A stretch of DNA of 64,000 nucleotides, from assembly GCA_913030825.1 (NCBI GenBank), contig CAJWCU010000008.1, positions 62,001 through 126,000 of the forward strand. Direction: 5' to 3'. The stretch's first letter is position 1. Each line of letters begins with the position of its first letter. The notes beneath the pieces are model-generated. The model was not told where the DNA came from. It worked only from the letters and a program-made list of their open reading frames with translations, and did not search any database. The stretch comes from an uncultured Rhodospirillaceae bacterium. GTDB lineage: Bacteria; Pseudomonadota; Alphaproteobacteria; Rhodospirillales; Casp-alpha2. Below, one piece after another: positions 7,832-17,004 of the stretch. A program made the translations under genes and the position numbers.

Positions 7832-10438
7832 ATGAAAAACGTCTTCGCGGCGGCGGTGATCGCCGCCGTTTTGCATGGCCTGGCCTGGTTCGGGACATTG
7901 GAGACACCGGTCCTTCCCGACATCACGGGCAAGGTCCAGTCGCTGTCGTTCAACGTCGGTGCCCCGCGCGAAGTCTGGTTCGGGCGCCCGGCGAGCTTAC
8001 GCGACGTCACCCGTGCATTGGATGTCGTCCGCCCCGTCGCCCATACCATCCGCACCTATACGGTCAGCGGTATCCAGGCACAGGTTCCTGCACTCGCCAA
8101 ACAACGCGGCATCGACGTGATGCTCGGCATCTGGCTCGGCCGTGACTCGGACGCCAACCGGCAGGAAATCGAAACGGCGGTGAACCTGGTCCGCAAGTAT
8201 TCGAACATCTCCGCCGTCGTCGTCGGCAACGAAACCCTGTTGCGCGAAGACATGACCGAGACCGCGTTGATCGACATCATCCGCGAGGTTCGCACCCGCG
8301 TGCCGGTGCCGGTGACGACGGGCGAAACCTGGGACCGCTGGCTGAAACACCCCGACCTTGCAGAAGAAGTCGATTTTCTCGCGGTCCATGTCCTTCCGTA
8401 CTGGGAAGCCATCGGCGCCGCCAATGCCGTCGGCTACACCATGGAACGGTTCCGGCAGATCCGTGAGAGCTTTCCTGAGAAACGGGCCATGATCGCCGAA
8501 TTCGGCTGGCCGTCGCGCGGCTACCGTAATCGCGACGCCGGGCCGGACCCGATGACCCAGGCGACGATCATTCGCGAGTTCATCGCCGAGGCGGCGCGCC
8601 AAGGAGTTTCCTACAACCTGATGGAAGCTTTCGACCAGCCTTGGAAAACCATGGAAGGAAGCGTCGGCCCCTATTGGGGCGTGTTCGATCGGGACGGCAC
8701 GCCGAAATTTTCGCTGGCCGGGGCCGTCGGCCAGCCCGAACAATGGCGACGCGGCATATTGGCCCTGATCCTTGGCGCCGTAATGACGGTCCTCTGGCTT
8801 GCCTTCCGGCGGCCGACATTCGGCCATGCGCTCGCCATGTCGATCGCGGCCAATGCGCTGGCCGCCGCCGTCGCCGTCGCCCTGCTCTATCCTTTCGAGA
8901 ACTACCTGAACTTCGGTTCCGCTTTCGCCTGGGGGCTGGGCATTCTGCTGATGGCGCCCCTGACACTGGTCACCCTGGGCAAGCTGGACGAAGTCGCCGA
9001 GGTCACGCTGGGCCCGCGCCCGGTGCGCCTGTGGCGGATCGAGGATCATCCCGAGGCCGCAGCCGCCCCCCGGCCCAAGGTGTCGATCCAGGTTCCCGCC
9101 TGCCGGGAGAACCCGGACATGCTGATTGAGACGCTGAATTCACTGGCCACCTTGGACTATCCGGATTTCGAAGCGGTGGTCATCGTCAACAACACCCCGG
9201 ACGAACGGCTCTGGCGGCCGGTTGAGGCGCATTGCGCCCATCTGGGTACGCGGTTCAAATTCCTCAACTTCCCAAAGATCGACGGCTTCAAGGCCGGCGC
9301 CCTGACCGCCGCCATGCCTCATGTCGCGCCCGATGCGGAAATTCTGGCACTGATCGACGCCGACTACGTCGTCGCGGCGAACTGGCTGACAGACCTGATC
9401 CCAGCATTCGCCGACCCCAAGGTCGCCATGGTCCAGGCCCCGCAGGATCACCGCGACGGCGAAGGATCGGTCCTGGCCCGCTGCATGAACGCGGAATACA
9501 CCGGCTTCTTCGACATCGGCATGGTTCAGCGCAATGAGACGGATGCGATCATCGCCCACGGCACAATGTTGCTGGTCCGCCGCGCGGCGTTCGAGGCTGT
9601 CGGCGGCTGGTCGTCGGACACCATTACCGAGGATACGGAATTGGGCCTGCGCCTGTACGAAGCCGGATATGCCGCGTGCTATACCCGCCGTCGGTACGGC
9701 TGGGGCTTGTTGCCGGATACCTACCGGGCCTTCAAGACGCAGCGCCACCGCTGGGCTTACGGCGCTGTTCAGATTGTCCGAAAGCATTGGCGCCACATGC
9801 TGCCCGGCGCCAAGACCCTGACCCGCGACCAGAAGCTTCATTACGTCACCGGCTGGCTGCATTGGCTGTCGGACGCCGTCGGCGCGCTGGCCGCCGTGAT
9901 CAACCTGGCCTGGGTGCCCTTCGTGCTGTTCGTCGGCGTGATGCTGCCGCCGATCCCCTTCACTCTGCCGATCCTGGCCGCCTTCGCCGCCGGGCTGCTG
10001 CATTGCGTGCTGCTCTATGTGGCCCGGGTCAAGATCGGCCCGGCCCGCATCGCCGGGGCCGCCCTTGCAGCGGGCAGCCTGCAATGGACGATCGCGGGCG
10101 CCATCTACGACGGCATCCGCCATCCGGACCTGCCGTTCCGCCGGACCCAGAAAGGCAAGGCCAAGGATAGCGACGCGGGAGCCCGTTCACCCGTACGGGC
10201 CGAAACACGCATCGGCTTGGCGCTGATCGCCAGTTCCGCCGCCTTGACCGTCGCCAATACGGCGGGGATCGTCGAATGGCACCTGTTCGCGGCGACGCTT
10301 GCGGTCCAGAGCCTGCCGTTCCTGGCGGCGACCGCCATGTATGGACTGGATCGCCGAAGACACCCGGGCAACCCGGTGACTTTGCCGAGTCTCGACATGC
10401 AAGCGCCGGTTGCCCCTTCCCCGGGAAATGCGGATTGA
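7832..10438 (+). CDS. GH17-GT2 fusion, predicted membrane beta-glucan synthase
   Basis: 868-residue membrane protein with two catalytic parts. After an N-terminal hydrophobic anchor, residues 35-290 resemble a GH17 beta-1,3-glucanase/transglycosylase: Glu134 in VVGNE and Glu223 in AEFGWPS fit the acid/base and nucleophile. Two membrane stretches follow (about 308-325 and 332-382). Residues 415-650 form a family 2 processive glycosyltransferase with DADY (509-512), TED (599-601) and QRHRW (637-641). More membrane helices close the protein. Rhizobial NdvB/NdvC proteins combine similar parts to make cyclic beta-glucans. The betaine genes downstream suggest a role in osmotic adaptation, but this is inference. 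Upstream, 7601-7831 has no gene I can support. Confidence 0.83.
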   Translation: MKNVFAAAVIAAVLHGLAWFGTLETPVLPDITGKVQSLSFNVGAPREVWFGRPASLRDVTRALDVVRPVAHTIRTYTVSGIQAQVPALAKQRGIDVMLGIWLGRDSDANRQEIETAVNLVRKYSNISAVVVGNETLLREDMTETALIDIIREVRTRVPVPVTTGETWDRWLKHPDLAEEVDFLAVHVLPYWEAIGAANAVGYTMERFRQIRESFPEKRAMIAEFGWPSRGYRNRDAGPDPMTQATIIREFIAEAARQGVSYNLMEAFDQPWKTMEGSVGPYWGVFDRDGTPKFSLAGAVGQPEQWRRGILALILGAVMTVLWLAFRRPTFGHALAMSIAANALAAAVAVALLYPFENYLNFGSAFAWGLGILLMAPLTLVTLGKLDEVAEVTLGPRPVRLWRIEDHPEAAAAPRPKVSIQVPACRENPDMLIETLNSLATLDYPDFEAVVIVNNTPDERLWRPVEAHCAHLGTRFKFLNFPKIDGFKAGALTAAMPHVAPDAEILALIDADYVVAANWLTDLIPAFADPKVAMVQAPQDHRDGEGSVLARCMNAEYTGFFDIGMVQRNETDAIIAHGTMLLVRRAAFEAVGGWSSDTITEDTELGLRLYEAGYAACYTRRRYGWGLLPDTYRAFKTQRHRWAYGAVQIVRKHWRHMLPGAKTLTRDQKLHYVTGWLHWLSDAVGALAAVINLAWVPFVLFVGVMLPPIPFTLPILAAFAAGLLHCVLLYVARVKIGPARIAGAALAAGSLQWTIAGAIYDGIRHPDLPFRRTQKGKAKDSDAGARSPVRAETRIGLALIASSAALTVANTAGIVEWHLFAATLAVQSLPFLAATAMYGLDRRRHPGNPVTLPSLDMQAPVAPSPGNAD

Positions 10439-10922
10439 ACTTTTCACATTCCACGTAACCTATTGTGAAACATCGAGATTTTCCCCACGCGCGAACCTGG
10501 GCAAGGCAATCATACGCGCCCCCGGTTGATCCTCTTTGGCCCGACTGGTAGGTTCGCCGCAATGCTCATGGGCGGCATGCCGCTTCGGTTCGCAAGGATG
10601 GGAGCTGGTTGAGCATCGTTTTCAGCTGTCCGGGCGGTGGACGCGTCGGGATCCGCATGGTCCCGCTATCCCGATTTCGGGATGGGCAATGACAATACGA
10701 TAAACGCGTCTTTCGGATCACCCAGCCTCCCCCCCCGGGGCGGCGCCGGCGTTCGGTCCTTTCAACCGCCAAACAAATCAATTCGTATCGGCGTGACCCG
10801 GCCATAGAGCCTCCGGGGTGTGTCATGCCGTGAATATTCAAGCGGGCCCGCAAAGGTCCGCCGCGCGCCGTCGTCTATGCGTCGGCGCGCCGACAATTGC
10901 GTTGCCGTGGAGGAACCGATAA
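10439..10922. other. Long intergenic region ahead of the betaine operon
   Basis: No convincing gene is seen. The stretch contains an inverted repeat TTTCACA (10442-10448) / TGTGAAA (10464-10470), a C-rich run near 10729-10740 and a strong stem-loop next to the start of the methyltransferase gene. Its length suggests an extended leader or regulatory region, plausible for an osmotically controlled operon. A minus-strand frame at 10566-10853 has no ribosome site or recognisable protein features. Confidence 0.5.
10863..10890 (+). promoter_or_regulatory. Stem-loop in the leader of the glycine/sarcosine methyltransferase gene
   Basis: GCGCGCCG (10863-10870) pairs with CGGCGCGC (10883-10890). Inside, a T-T mismatch, two further pairs and a 6-nt loop complete the hairpin. 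It ends about 20 nt before the GGAGG ribosome site of the gene at 10923, so it could influence translation or transcript stability. Confidence 0.4.
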
Positions 10923-11729
10923 ATGGACGACATCAATCAAGAGCAACAGGATTTCGGCGAAAATCCGCTCGAAACCCGAACGACCGACCATTACCAAGAG
11001 GAATACATCCAGTCCTTCGTCGAAAAATGGGACGAACTCATCGACTGGGAGGCCCGTGCCGAAAGCGAGGGCCAATTCTTCATCGACATGCTGAAAGCGC
11101 GCGGCAAGCACCGCGTGCTCGATGCCGCGACCGGGACCGGATTTCATTCCGTGCAGCTGCTCAAGGCCGGCTTCGACGTGACCAGTTCCGACGGCAACGC
11201 CGAAATGCTGAGCAAGGCGTTCGACAACGCCCGCGACCGCGGCCTGATGCTGCACACGGCGCATGCCGACTGGCGCTGGCTGAACAAGGACGTGCACGGC
11301 AAGTTCGACGCCATCATCTGCCTGGGCAACTCATTCACCCACCTGTTCAACGAAAATGACCGCCGCCGCACGCTGGCCGAATTCTATGCCGCTCTGAAAT
11401 GGGACGGCATCCTGATCTTGGATCAGCGCAATTACGACGGCATGCTGGATCATGGCTTCACGTCGAAGCACAAATATTACTACTGCGGCGATCAAGTCTC
11501 GGCCGAACCGGAACACATCGACGACGGCCTGGCCCGGTTCTGTTACTCGTTCCCGGACGGCTCACAGTACCACTTGAACATGTTCCCGCTGCGCAAGGCC
11601 TATACGCGCCAACTGCTCAAGGAAGTCGGCTTCCAGAAGATCAAGACCTACGGCGACTTCCAGGAGTCCCATCAGGAGCCGGATCCCGATTTCTTCGTCC
11701 ATGTTGCGGAGAAAAATTATCATGAGTAA
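10923..11729 (+). CDS. gsmt: Glycine/sarcosine N-methyltransferase
   Basis: 268-residue S-adenosylmethionine-dependent methyltransferase resembling the halophile enzyme that methylates glycine to sarcosine and on to dimethylglycine. The SAM site is VLDAATGTGFHS near residues 64-75, and the upstream YIQSFVEKWDELIDW region is typical of this family. It has a GTGGAGGAACC ribosome site. The stop overlaps the start of the next methyltransferase by 8 bp, so the two are translationally coupled. With that partner it forms a complete betaine route from glycine that needs no choline. serC-serA at 17-19.8 kb could feed the glycine precursor. Confidence 0.9.
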   Translation: MDDINQEQQDFGENPLETRTTDHYQEEYIQSFVEKWDELIDWEARAESEGQFFIDMLKARGKHRVLDAATGTGFHSVQLLKAGFDVTSSDGNAEMLSKAFDNARDRGLMLHTAHADWRWLNKDVHGKFDAIICLGNSFTHLFNENDRRRTLAEFYAALKWDGILILDQRNYDGMLDHGFTSKHKYYYCGDQVSAEPEHIDDGLARFCYSFPDGSQYHLNMFPLRKAYTRQLLKEVGFQKIKTYGDFQESHQEPDPDFFVHVAEKNYHE

Positions 11730-12555
11730 GCAATCGCAGGCCGTCTCGCTGGCCGAGGAATATTACGATTCTCCCGAAGCCGATGCGTTCTACCTGAACG
11801 TCTGGGGCGGCGAGGACATCCATATCGGCATCTACGACACGCCGGGCGAAGACATTGCCCAAGCCAGCCGCCGCACGGTCGAGACCATGGCCCGTCGGAT
11901 TCCAGACCTGGGGCCGGAGACCCGGATCATGGACCTGGGCGCCGGTTACGGCGGATCGGCACGGTATTTGGCGTCCGAATTCGGCTGCCGGGTAACCTGC
12001 CTGAACCTGAGCGAAACCCAGAACGACCTGAACCGGGAAAAGAACGCCGAGACGGGCCTGGACGGACTGATCGACGTCGTCCACGGATCGTTCGAGAACG
12101 TCCCTGCGGACGACGCCTCTTACGACGTGGTGTGGTCGCAGGATGCGATCCTGCATTCCGGCGACCGCCCCAAAGTCATTTCCGAGATCGACCGTATCCT
12201 GAAACCGGGCGGGCATGTGACCTTTACCGACCCGATGCAGGCCGACGACGTGCCGGACGGCGTGCTGCAACCGATCCTCGACCGCATTCACCTGTCGACG
12301 CTCGGCTCGTTCGCCTTCTACCGCGCGGAATTCGCCAAGCACGGCTTCGCCGAAGAAGATATTGATCCCATGCTGGATCAGCTTCGCACCCATTACTTCC
12401 GGGTCGGCCAGGTCCTGAAGAACGACTACGACGAAATCATCAAGCTGTCCGGCAAGCTCTACGTGGATAACATGCTGCGCGGTCTGGACCATTGGGTGAA
12501 CGGTGCGGACAAGGGATACCTCGCTTGGGGTATCCTGCATTTCAGCAAGACGTGA
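11722..12555 (+). CDS. sdmt: Sarcosine/dimethylglycine N-methyltransferase
   Basis: 277-residue methyltransferase completing the path from sarcosine to glycine betaine. The SAM motif IMDLGAGYGGSARYLA lies near residues 71-86, and VVWSQDAILHSGDR with LKPGGHVTFTDPM are typical of the SDMT/UbiE-like fold. The start at 11722 (MSKQSQAV) sits inside the end of the preceding gene in another frame. The longer frame from 11701 would add seven residues without a better ribosome site. The BCCT carrier starts 9 bp downstream, so synthesis and transport of the same solute share one transcript. Confidence 0.9.
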   Translation: MSKQSQAVSLAEEYYDSPEADAFYLNVWGGEDIHIGIYDTPGEDIAQASRRTVETMARRIPDLGPETRIMDLGAGYGGSARYLASEFGCRVTCLNLSETQNDLNREKNAETGLDGLIDVVHGSFENVPADDASYDVVWSQDAILHSGDRPKVISEIDRILKPGGHVTFTDPMQADDVPDGVLQPILDRIHLSTLGSFAFYRAEFAKHGFAEEDIDPMLDQLRTHYFRVGQVLKNDYDEIIKLSGKLYVDNMLRGLDHWVNGADKGYLAWGILHFSKT

Positions 12556-12563
12556 GCCCGGCC

Positions 12564-14231
12564 ATGCACGCACGAAAGGTGGCGGAGGCCTGCGCGTCTA
12601 GCGGGATTCACAAAGGCCTCAACCCCATCGTGACGCAATGGTCGCAGTTCATCGTCTTCGCCTTGGTGATCTTCGGCGCCGTTTGGACAGACGTCGCAGG
12701 CGGCCTGTTCGACGCCGTCAAGGCGTTCATGGTGACGACCATGAAATGGTATTATCTGGCGCTGGTCGCCGGATTCCTGTTCTTCGTCGTCTGGCTGATG
12801 TTCTCGCGCTACGGCAATATCCGCCTGGGCAAGGACGACGACCGCCCCGAGTTCGGCTACTTCTCCTGGTTCGCCATGCTGTTCAGCGCGGGCATGGGGA
12901 TCGGCCTGGTGTTCTGGTCGATCGCCGAACCCATGTATCATTTCCAAAGCAATCCCTTCATGGCCGACGCCATGGCCGAAACGCCGCGCGCCGCCGGGAT
13001 CGCCATGCGCCTGACTTTCTTTCATTGGGGACTGCACCCCTGGGCGATCTACGTCGTGGTCGCCCTGTCCCTCGCCTATTTTTCCTATCGCAAGGGTCTG
13101 CCGCTGACGATCCGCTCGACCCTCTATCCGCTGATCGGCGAACGCATCTACGGCCCGCTGGGCCATGCCGCCGATATCCTGGCCGTATTCGGCACGATCT
13201 TCGGCGTCGCCACCTCACTGGGCCTGGGCGTGCAGCAAATGGCGACGGGCCTTTATGTCCTGACCGGGTGGGAAGCCTTCGTGGATATCGCGCCCGACGG
13301 CAGCCAATCGCCCAACGTGGCCGCCATGTTGGCATTGATCGCGGTGATTTCCGCCGCCGCGACGCTATCCGTGGTCTCCGGCCTGGGGCGCGGCGTGAAG
13401 ATCCTGTCCGAACTGAATCTTTGGCTTTCGATCGCCATCATGGCGTTCCTGTTCCTGTTCGGGCCGACGGTCTATCTCTTGAACACGTTGCTACAATCGA
13501 CGGGGGACTACATCGCCAACGTCATCCCCCTGTCGCTTTGGTCCGACGCCCAGCAGGACACGGACTGGCAGGGCAATTGGACCGCCTTCTACTGGGGATG
13601 GTGGATCGCCTGGGCGCCCTTCGTCGGCATGTTCATCGCGCGCATCTCGCGCGGCCGCACGATCCGCGAATTCACTCTGGGCGTGCTATTGGTGCCGACG
13701 TTCCTCGCCTTCATCTGGCTGGTGTTGTTCGGCGGCACGGCCTTGCATATCGAATTGTTCGAGAACGGCGGGATTACCGAAGCCGTTTCCGCCGATATCA
13801 CCAGCGCCCTTTACGTCACGCTGGCCAAACTCGATCCCGGGCTGATGGGCAAGATCGCGGGCGCCGTCGCGACCCTGTTGATCGCAACCTACTTCATCAC
13901 CTCGTCGGATTCGGGCACCCTGGTCGTCAACACGATCCTGTCCATGGGCGACCCGGAGCCGCCGGTCGTGCACCGGGTGATCTGGGGCCTCAAGGAGGGC
14001 CTCGTCGCGGCGGTGTTGCTGTTGGCCGGGGGGTTGTCCGCCCTGCAGACGGCCGCCATCACGGCGGCCCTGCCGTTCTCCGTGATCATGCTGTTCATGG
14101 CCTGGGGCCTGGTCCGCGCCTTGCGGGCCGAGCCGCTGCCCTCTTTCGCGGGGCCGGGGCACCGGGTCAGCGGCAGTCTGGCCGGCGACCCGGAACACCG
14201 CGACCGGCTGGACCCACGAGGCCCCCGCTAA
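12564..14231 (+). CDS. BCCT-family betaine/choline/carnitine transporter
   Basis: 555-residue inner-membrane carrier with about twelve predicted helices. SAGMGIGLVFWSIAEP near residue 110 carries the GMGIG stretch of sodium-coupled betaine transporters; carnitine antiporters have GIDIG instead. The Trp-rich segment FYWGWWIAWAPFVGMF near residue 345 is the BCCT signature that forms the quaternary-amine binding region. The ATG at 12564 is chosen because the longer frame begins inside sdmt. Operon position after gsmt-sdmt predicts glycine betaine as substrate, allowing retention or uptake under salt stress. Choline is possible, but no betA or betB is nearby. It ends 9 bp before the convergent hsp20 gene. 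Confidence 0.88.
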   Translation: MHARKVAEACASSGIHKGLNPIVTQWSQFIVFALVIFGAVWTDVAGGLFDAVKAFMVTTMKWYYLALVAGFLFFVVWLMFSRYGNIRLGKDDDRPEFGYFSWFAMLFSAGMGIGLVFWSIAEPMYHFQSNPFMADAMAETPRAAGIAMRLTFFHWGLHPWAIYVVVALSLAYFSYRKGLPLTIRSTLYPLIGERIYGPLGHAADILAVFGTIFGVATSLGLGVQQMATGLYVLTGWEAFVDIAPDGSQSPNVAAMLALIAVISAAATLSVVSGLGRGVKILSELNLWLSIAIMAFLFLFGPTVYLLNTLLQSTGDYIANVIPLSLWSDAQQDTDWQGNWTAFYWGWWIAWAPFVGMFIARISRGRTIREFTLGVLLVPTFLAFIWLVLFGGTALHIELFENGGITEAVSADITSALYVTLAKLDPGLMGKIAGAVATLLIATYFITSSDSGTLVVNTILSMGDPEPPVVHRVIWGLKEGLVAAVLLLAGGLSALQTAAITAALPFSVIMLFMAWGLVRALRAEPLPSFAGPGHRVSGSLAGDPEHRDRLDPRGPR

Positions 14232-14240
14232 AGTACGGAA

Positions 14241-14669
14241 CTAGCTTCGGCTGATCTGAATTCGCTTCGGCTGCGGACTGTCGGGGGACTGCTTGGCGAC
14301 CTTGATGCAGAGCAGGCCGTCCTTGTGGGTCGCAAGGACGTTCTCCGCATCGGCGTCGGCGGGCAATTGGAAGACCCGGCGGAACATGCCGTAGGACCGT
14401 TCCGAGAAATAGAAGTTCTTACCCTTTTCCTCTCGGGCGGCCTTCTTCTCGCCGGACACGGTCAGGCGCCGGTCGTGGACCTCGACCGTGATCTCGTCCT
14501 CGGACACGCCGGGAAGCTCGATGTTGATTTCATAGTATTCCTCCGCCGATGACGCATCGGACGACGGCTGGAAGAATTCCGCGACCCGTTCGCCGAACTG
14601 GCGGATGGGGCGGTATAGTTGGGACCACAGATCATTGGGCCCCGGAGTCATTTCGGATTTCTCGACCAT
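14241..14669 (-). CDS. Hsp20/alpha-crystallin small heat shock protein
   Basis: 142-residue holdase-type chaperone. The alpha-crystallin domain runs from about residue 45 to 130, with ELPGVSEDEITVEVHD and the GLL motif in KDGLLCIKVAK. The C-terminal tail has an IQI motif that can bind a neighbouring subunit. The ATG at 14669 (MVEKSEMT) lies behind GGAGGAGAG; the longer frame to 14711 lacks such a site. It is the nearest gene downstream of a 58-residue protein and ppk2 on the same strand, a neighbourhood of stress-related genes. Confidence 0.92.
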   Translation of the reverse strand: MVEKSEMTPGPNDLWSQLYRPIRQFGERVAEFFQPSSDASSAEEYYEINIELPGVSEDEITVEVHDRRLTVSGEKKAAREEKGKNFYFSERSYGMFRRVFQLPADADAENVLATHKDGLLCIKVAKQSPDSPQPKRIQISRS

Positions 14670-14777
14670 CTCTCTCCTCCACTGGAAAAAGCCGGTATGC
14701 CTTTTCGGCATATGGTCGCATCTTATCGGGCTCGCAAGGTCTTCGCGATGATCCGGATCAACCCCATGACAGCGGCG

Positions 14778-14954
14778 TCAGACGGCGGCCTTGCGCCAAT
14801 CGCGGCCGTTCCGGGGGCCGAAGGATTCACGGGCCTTGGCAAGCATCTTGTGCTCGCCCGCCGACATGCGGCCCACTTCCGGCGCCGCGTCGCTGGACGG
14901 CTTGCCCGCCAACTTGGCGATCTTGCCGTGCAAAGCCTTGAGTTCCTTATCCAT
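14778..14954 (-). CDS. Small basic protein of 58 residues, unassigned
   Basis: An open frame shorter than most automatic cut-offs. The protein begins MDKELKALHGKIAKLAGKPS and ends RNGRDWRKAAV; it is hydrophilic, rich in Lys, Ala and Arg, and has no membrane segment. A GGAGG site lies 6 nt before the ATG at 14954. Codon third positions are G/C-rich as in the neighbouring genes, and a stop follows cleanly at 14778. It lies between hsp20 and ppk2 on the same strand. I do not recognise the family. The overlapping 106-codon frame at 14723-15043 has less convincing composition and is treated as a shadow. Confidence 0.65.
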   Translation of the reverse strand: MDKELKALHGKIAKLAGKPSSDAAPEVGRMSAGEHKMLAKARESFGPRNGRDWRKAAV

Positions 14955-15064
14955 GAATGCCTCCGTCCGTTTGCTGTATGGGGCGTTTGTACTCGGGCAC
15001 CCGCCGGCAAAACATCATGCAGAAGACGCAGGCCATTGTTCATCGGTATGGGGTCCGGGATTGA

Positions 15065-15985
15065 TCAATACTTTTCCGGCACGTAAAGATTGTCGGGTAG
15101 GATTTTTCGCTCGTATTCGGGATTGAACACGCGTTCCGGCAGGGTCACCGGATCATGCGGCACGTCCCCATAGGGGATCTGATCCAGCAAGTGACTGATA
15201 CAATTGAGGCGTGCCCGTTTCTTGTCGTTGCCTTCGACGATGTACCATGGGGCTTCGGGGATGTTGGTACGTTCCAGCATCTCTTCCTTCACCTTGGTGT
15301 AATCCTCCCACTTGATTCGGGACTGCAGGTCCATGGGACTGAGCTTCCATTGCTTCATGGGATCGTGGATGCGCATGAGAAAGCGAAGCTGCTGTTCCTG
15401 GTCGGTGATCGAGAACCAGTACTTGATCAGCTTGATGCCCGACCGCGCCAGCATGCGTTCGAACTCCGGCACGTCGTTGAAGAACTCCTCGACCTGATCC
15501 GGCGTGGCGAAGTCCATGACTCGTTCGACACCGGCACGGTTGTACCAGGACCGGTCGAATAGGACCATTTCACCCACCGCCGGCAGGTGCGGCACATAAC
15601 GCTGGAAATACCATTGGGATTTTTCGCGCTCGCTGGGTGCCGGCAACGCGACGACGCGGCAGATGCGCGGGTTCAGGCGCTGCGTGATCCGCTTGATCAC
15701 CCCGCCCTTGCCCGCCGCGTCGCGGCCTTCGAACAGGACGACCAGCTTGAACCCCGTCGCCTGAACCCAGTCCTGCAGACGCACCAGTTCCGACTGCAGA
15801 CGGAACAGTTCATGGAAATAGACGCGGCGTTCGATGGACGACGTATGCTTGAGATCGGTGATCGCACGCAATTCGCGGGAAATCCGCTCGTCGTCGATCT
15901 CCATCTCCAATTCTTCGTCGAAGCTGTCTTCCAATTCGGCCTCGACCCAGGTCTGCTGCTTTTTCACGTCGCGCTTATCATCCAT
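15065..15985 (-). CDS. ppk2: Polyphosphate kinase 2 family protein
   Basis: 306-residue single-domain PPK2, which moves phosphate between polyphosphate and nucleotides. Walker A is EGRDAAGKGG near residues 87-96, and the Walker B and lid region contains FDRSWYNRAGVERV. The acidic N-terminal extension of about 45 residues is seen in the class I group that phosphorylates ADP or GDP. The start at 15985 (MDDKRDVK) has an AAGGAG site 9 nt upstream. The gene lies upstream of the 58-residue protein and hsp20 on the same strand, which fits a role in energy or stress homeostasis. Nucleotide specificity cannot be read from the sequence. Confidence 0.9.
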   Translation of the reverse strand: MDDKRDVKKQQTWVEAELEDSFDEELEMEIDDERISRELRAITDLKHTSSIERRVYFHELFRLQSELVRLQDWVQATGFKLVVLFEGRDAAGKGGVIKRITQRLNPRICRVVALPAPSEREKSQWYFQRYVPHLPAVGEMVLFDRSWYNRAGVERVMDFATPDQVEEFFNDVPEFERMLARSGIKLIKYWFSITDQEQQLRFLMRIHDPMKQWKLSPMDLQSRIKWEDYTKVKEEMLERTNIPEAPWYIVEGNDKKRARLNCISHLLDQIPYGDVPHDPVTLPERVFNPEYERKILPDNLYVPEKY

Positions 15986-16117
15986 GCCCCGTCTCCTTCG
16001 TCCTGGCATGCGCGCAGGCGTGCGCGCGCGGCCGAAGGCTCCGGCCGCCTTGGCGCAAGATAACGGTGTTATTTGACAGTTTGGTTGCGGTCCGCCGAAT
16101 TCCCGGCCCGCCCCCGA

Positions 16118-16900
16118 TCAACCCAGGCAGTCCGGGTCGGCGCGCAACGCCCGCCGGGCGTAATAGTGGAAGGTCGCGCCCAAGGGCTCCGGCTTCAGCC
16201 GGTAATCATGGGCCGCCCGGGCGTGTTCCGGCTCCAGGTCCTGGATCGTGCCGGCCGACATGGCGAGCAGTTGTAACCGCGCCGCCTTTTCAAAGAACAT
16301 CGCCATGATGGCGGCTTCCTCGACCGTGCCGCAGGCGCAGAGCTGGCCGTGATGGGCCAGCAGGATCGCCCGCTTGTCGCCCAGCGCGTTGGAAATGATC
16401 GCGCCTTCCTCATCCCCGATGGGCGGGCCGGGCCAATGGTCCAGGAAGGCGACGTCCTCGTAGAACATGGACGTATCCATATGCGCGACCTTCAACGGCA
16501 CGCCGAGCATGGACAGCGCCGAGACATAGGGCGGATGGGTATGCATGATCGACATCACGTCCGGCCGCGCCCGATAGACCCAAAGGTGGAAGCGATTGGA
16601 CGGGTTCGGCATGCCGTCCCCTTCCAGCACGTTCAGCTCGTCATCGACCAGAATGAAGTCGCTGGCCCGCGTTTCCTCCAACCCCAGGCCGAAGCGCGCG
16701 GTCCACATGGTCTTGGGGTCCTCGCCGCGCGCCGTGATCTGGCCGGCGATCGCCGATTCATGTCCCGCCTCGGCCAGTATGCGGCAGCTCAGCGCCAGTT
16801 TCTCGCGCACGGACCAGTTCGGTTTCAACAGGTGCTGGCGCATGTCGGCGGTGGCCCGCGCGTCGAACTCGTTTTTCGGTTTGAATTTGGTCTGCGTCAT
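16118..16900 (-). CDS. Class II aldolase/adducin family protein
   Basis: 260-residue protein with the zinc-binding features of class II aldolases: HTHPPY in the middle and a downstream HHG motif supply the metal His ligands. AGHESAIAGQITAR near the N-terminus corresponds to the substrate phosphate/carboxylate-binding region of this fold. Members include fuculose-phosphate aldolases and many uncharacterised decarboxylases and aldolases, so the substrate is unknown. The ATG at 16900 follows GGGAGG; the longer frame to 16945 is not supported. It lies between serA and ppk2 on the same strand with gaps of more than 100 bp, so it is probably expressed separately. Confidence 0.85.
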   Translation of the reverse strand: MTQTKFKPKNEFDARATADMRQHLLKPNWSVREKLALSCRILAEAGHESAIAGQITARGEDPKTMWTARFGLGLEETRASDFILVDDELNVLEGDGMPNPSNRFHLWVYRARPDVMSIMHTHPPYVSALSMLGVPLKVAHMDTSMFYEDVAFLDHWPGPPIGDEEGAIISNALGDKRAILLAHHGQLCACGTVEEAAIMAMFFEKAARLQLLAMSAGTIQDLEPEHARAAHDYRLKPEPLGATFHYYARRALRADPDCLG

Positions 16901-17004
16901 AATAGGCCTCCCAACCCCGGCGGAGGGCCATGGCACCCCGCCCAAGCATTAGCTTCGTCACCCACACGGGTGAGTGTCAAGCATCTGACGCGACCAAACG
17001 ACGG

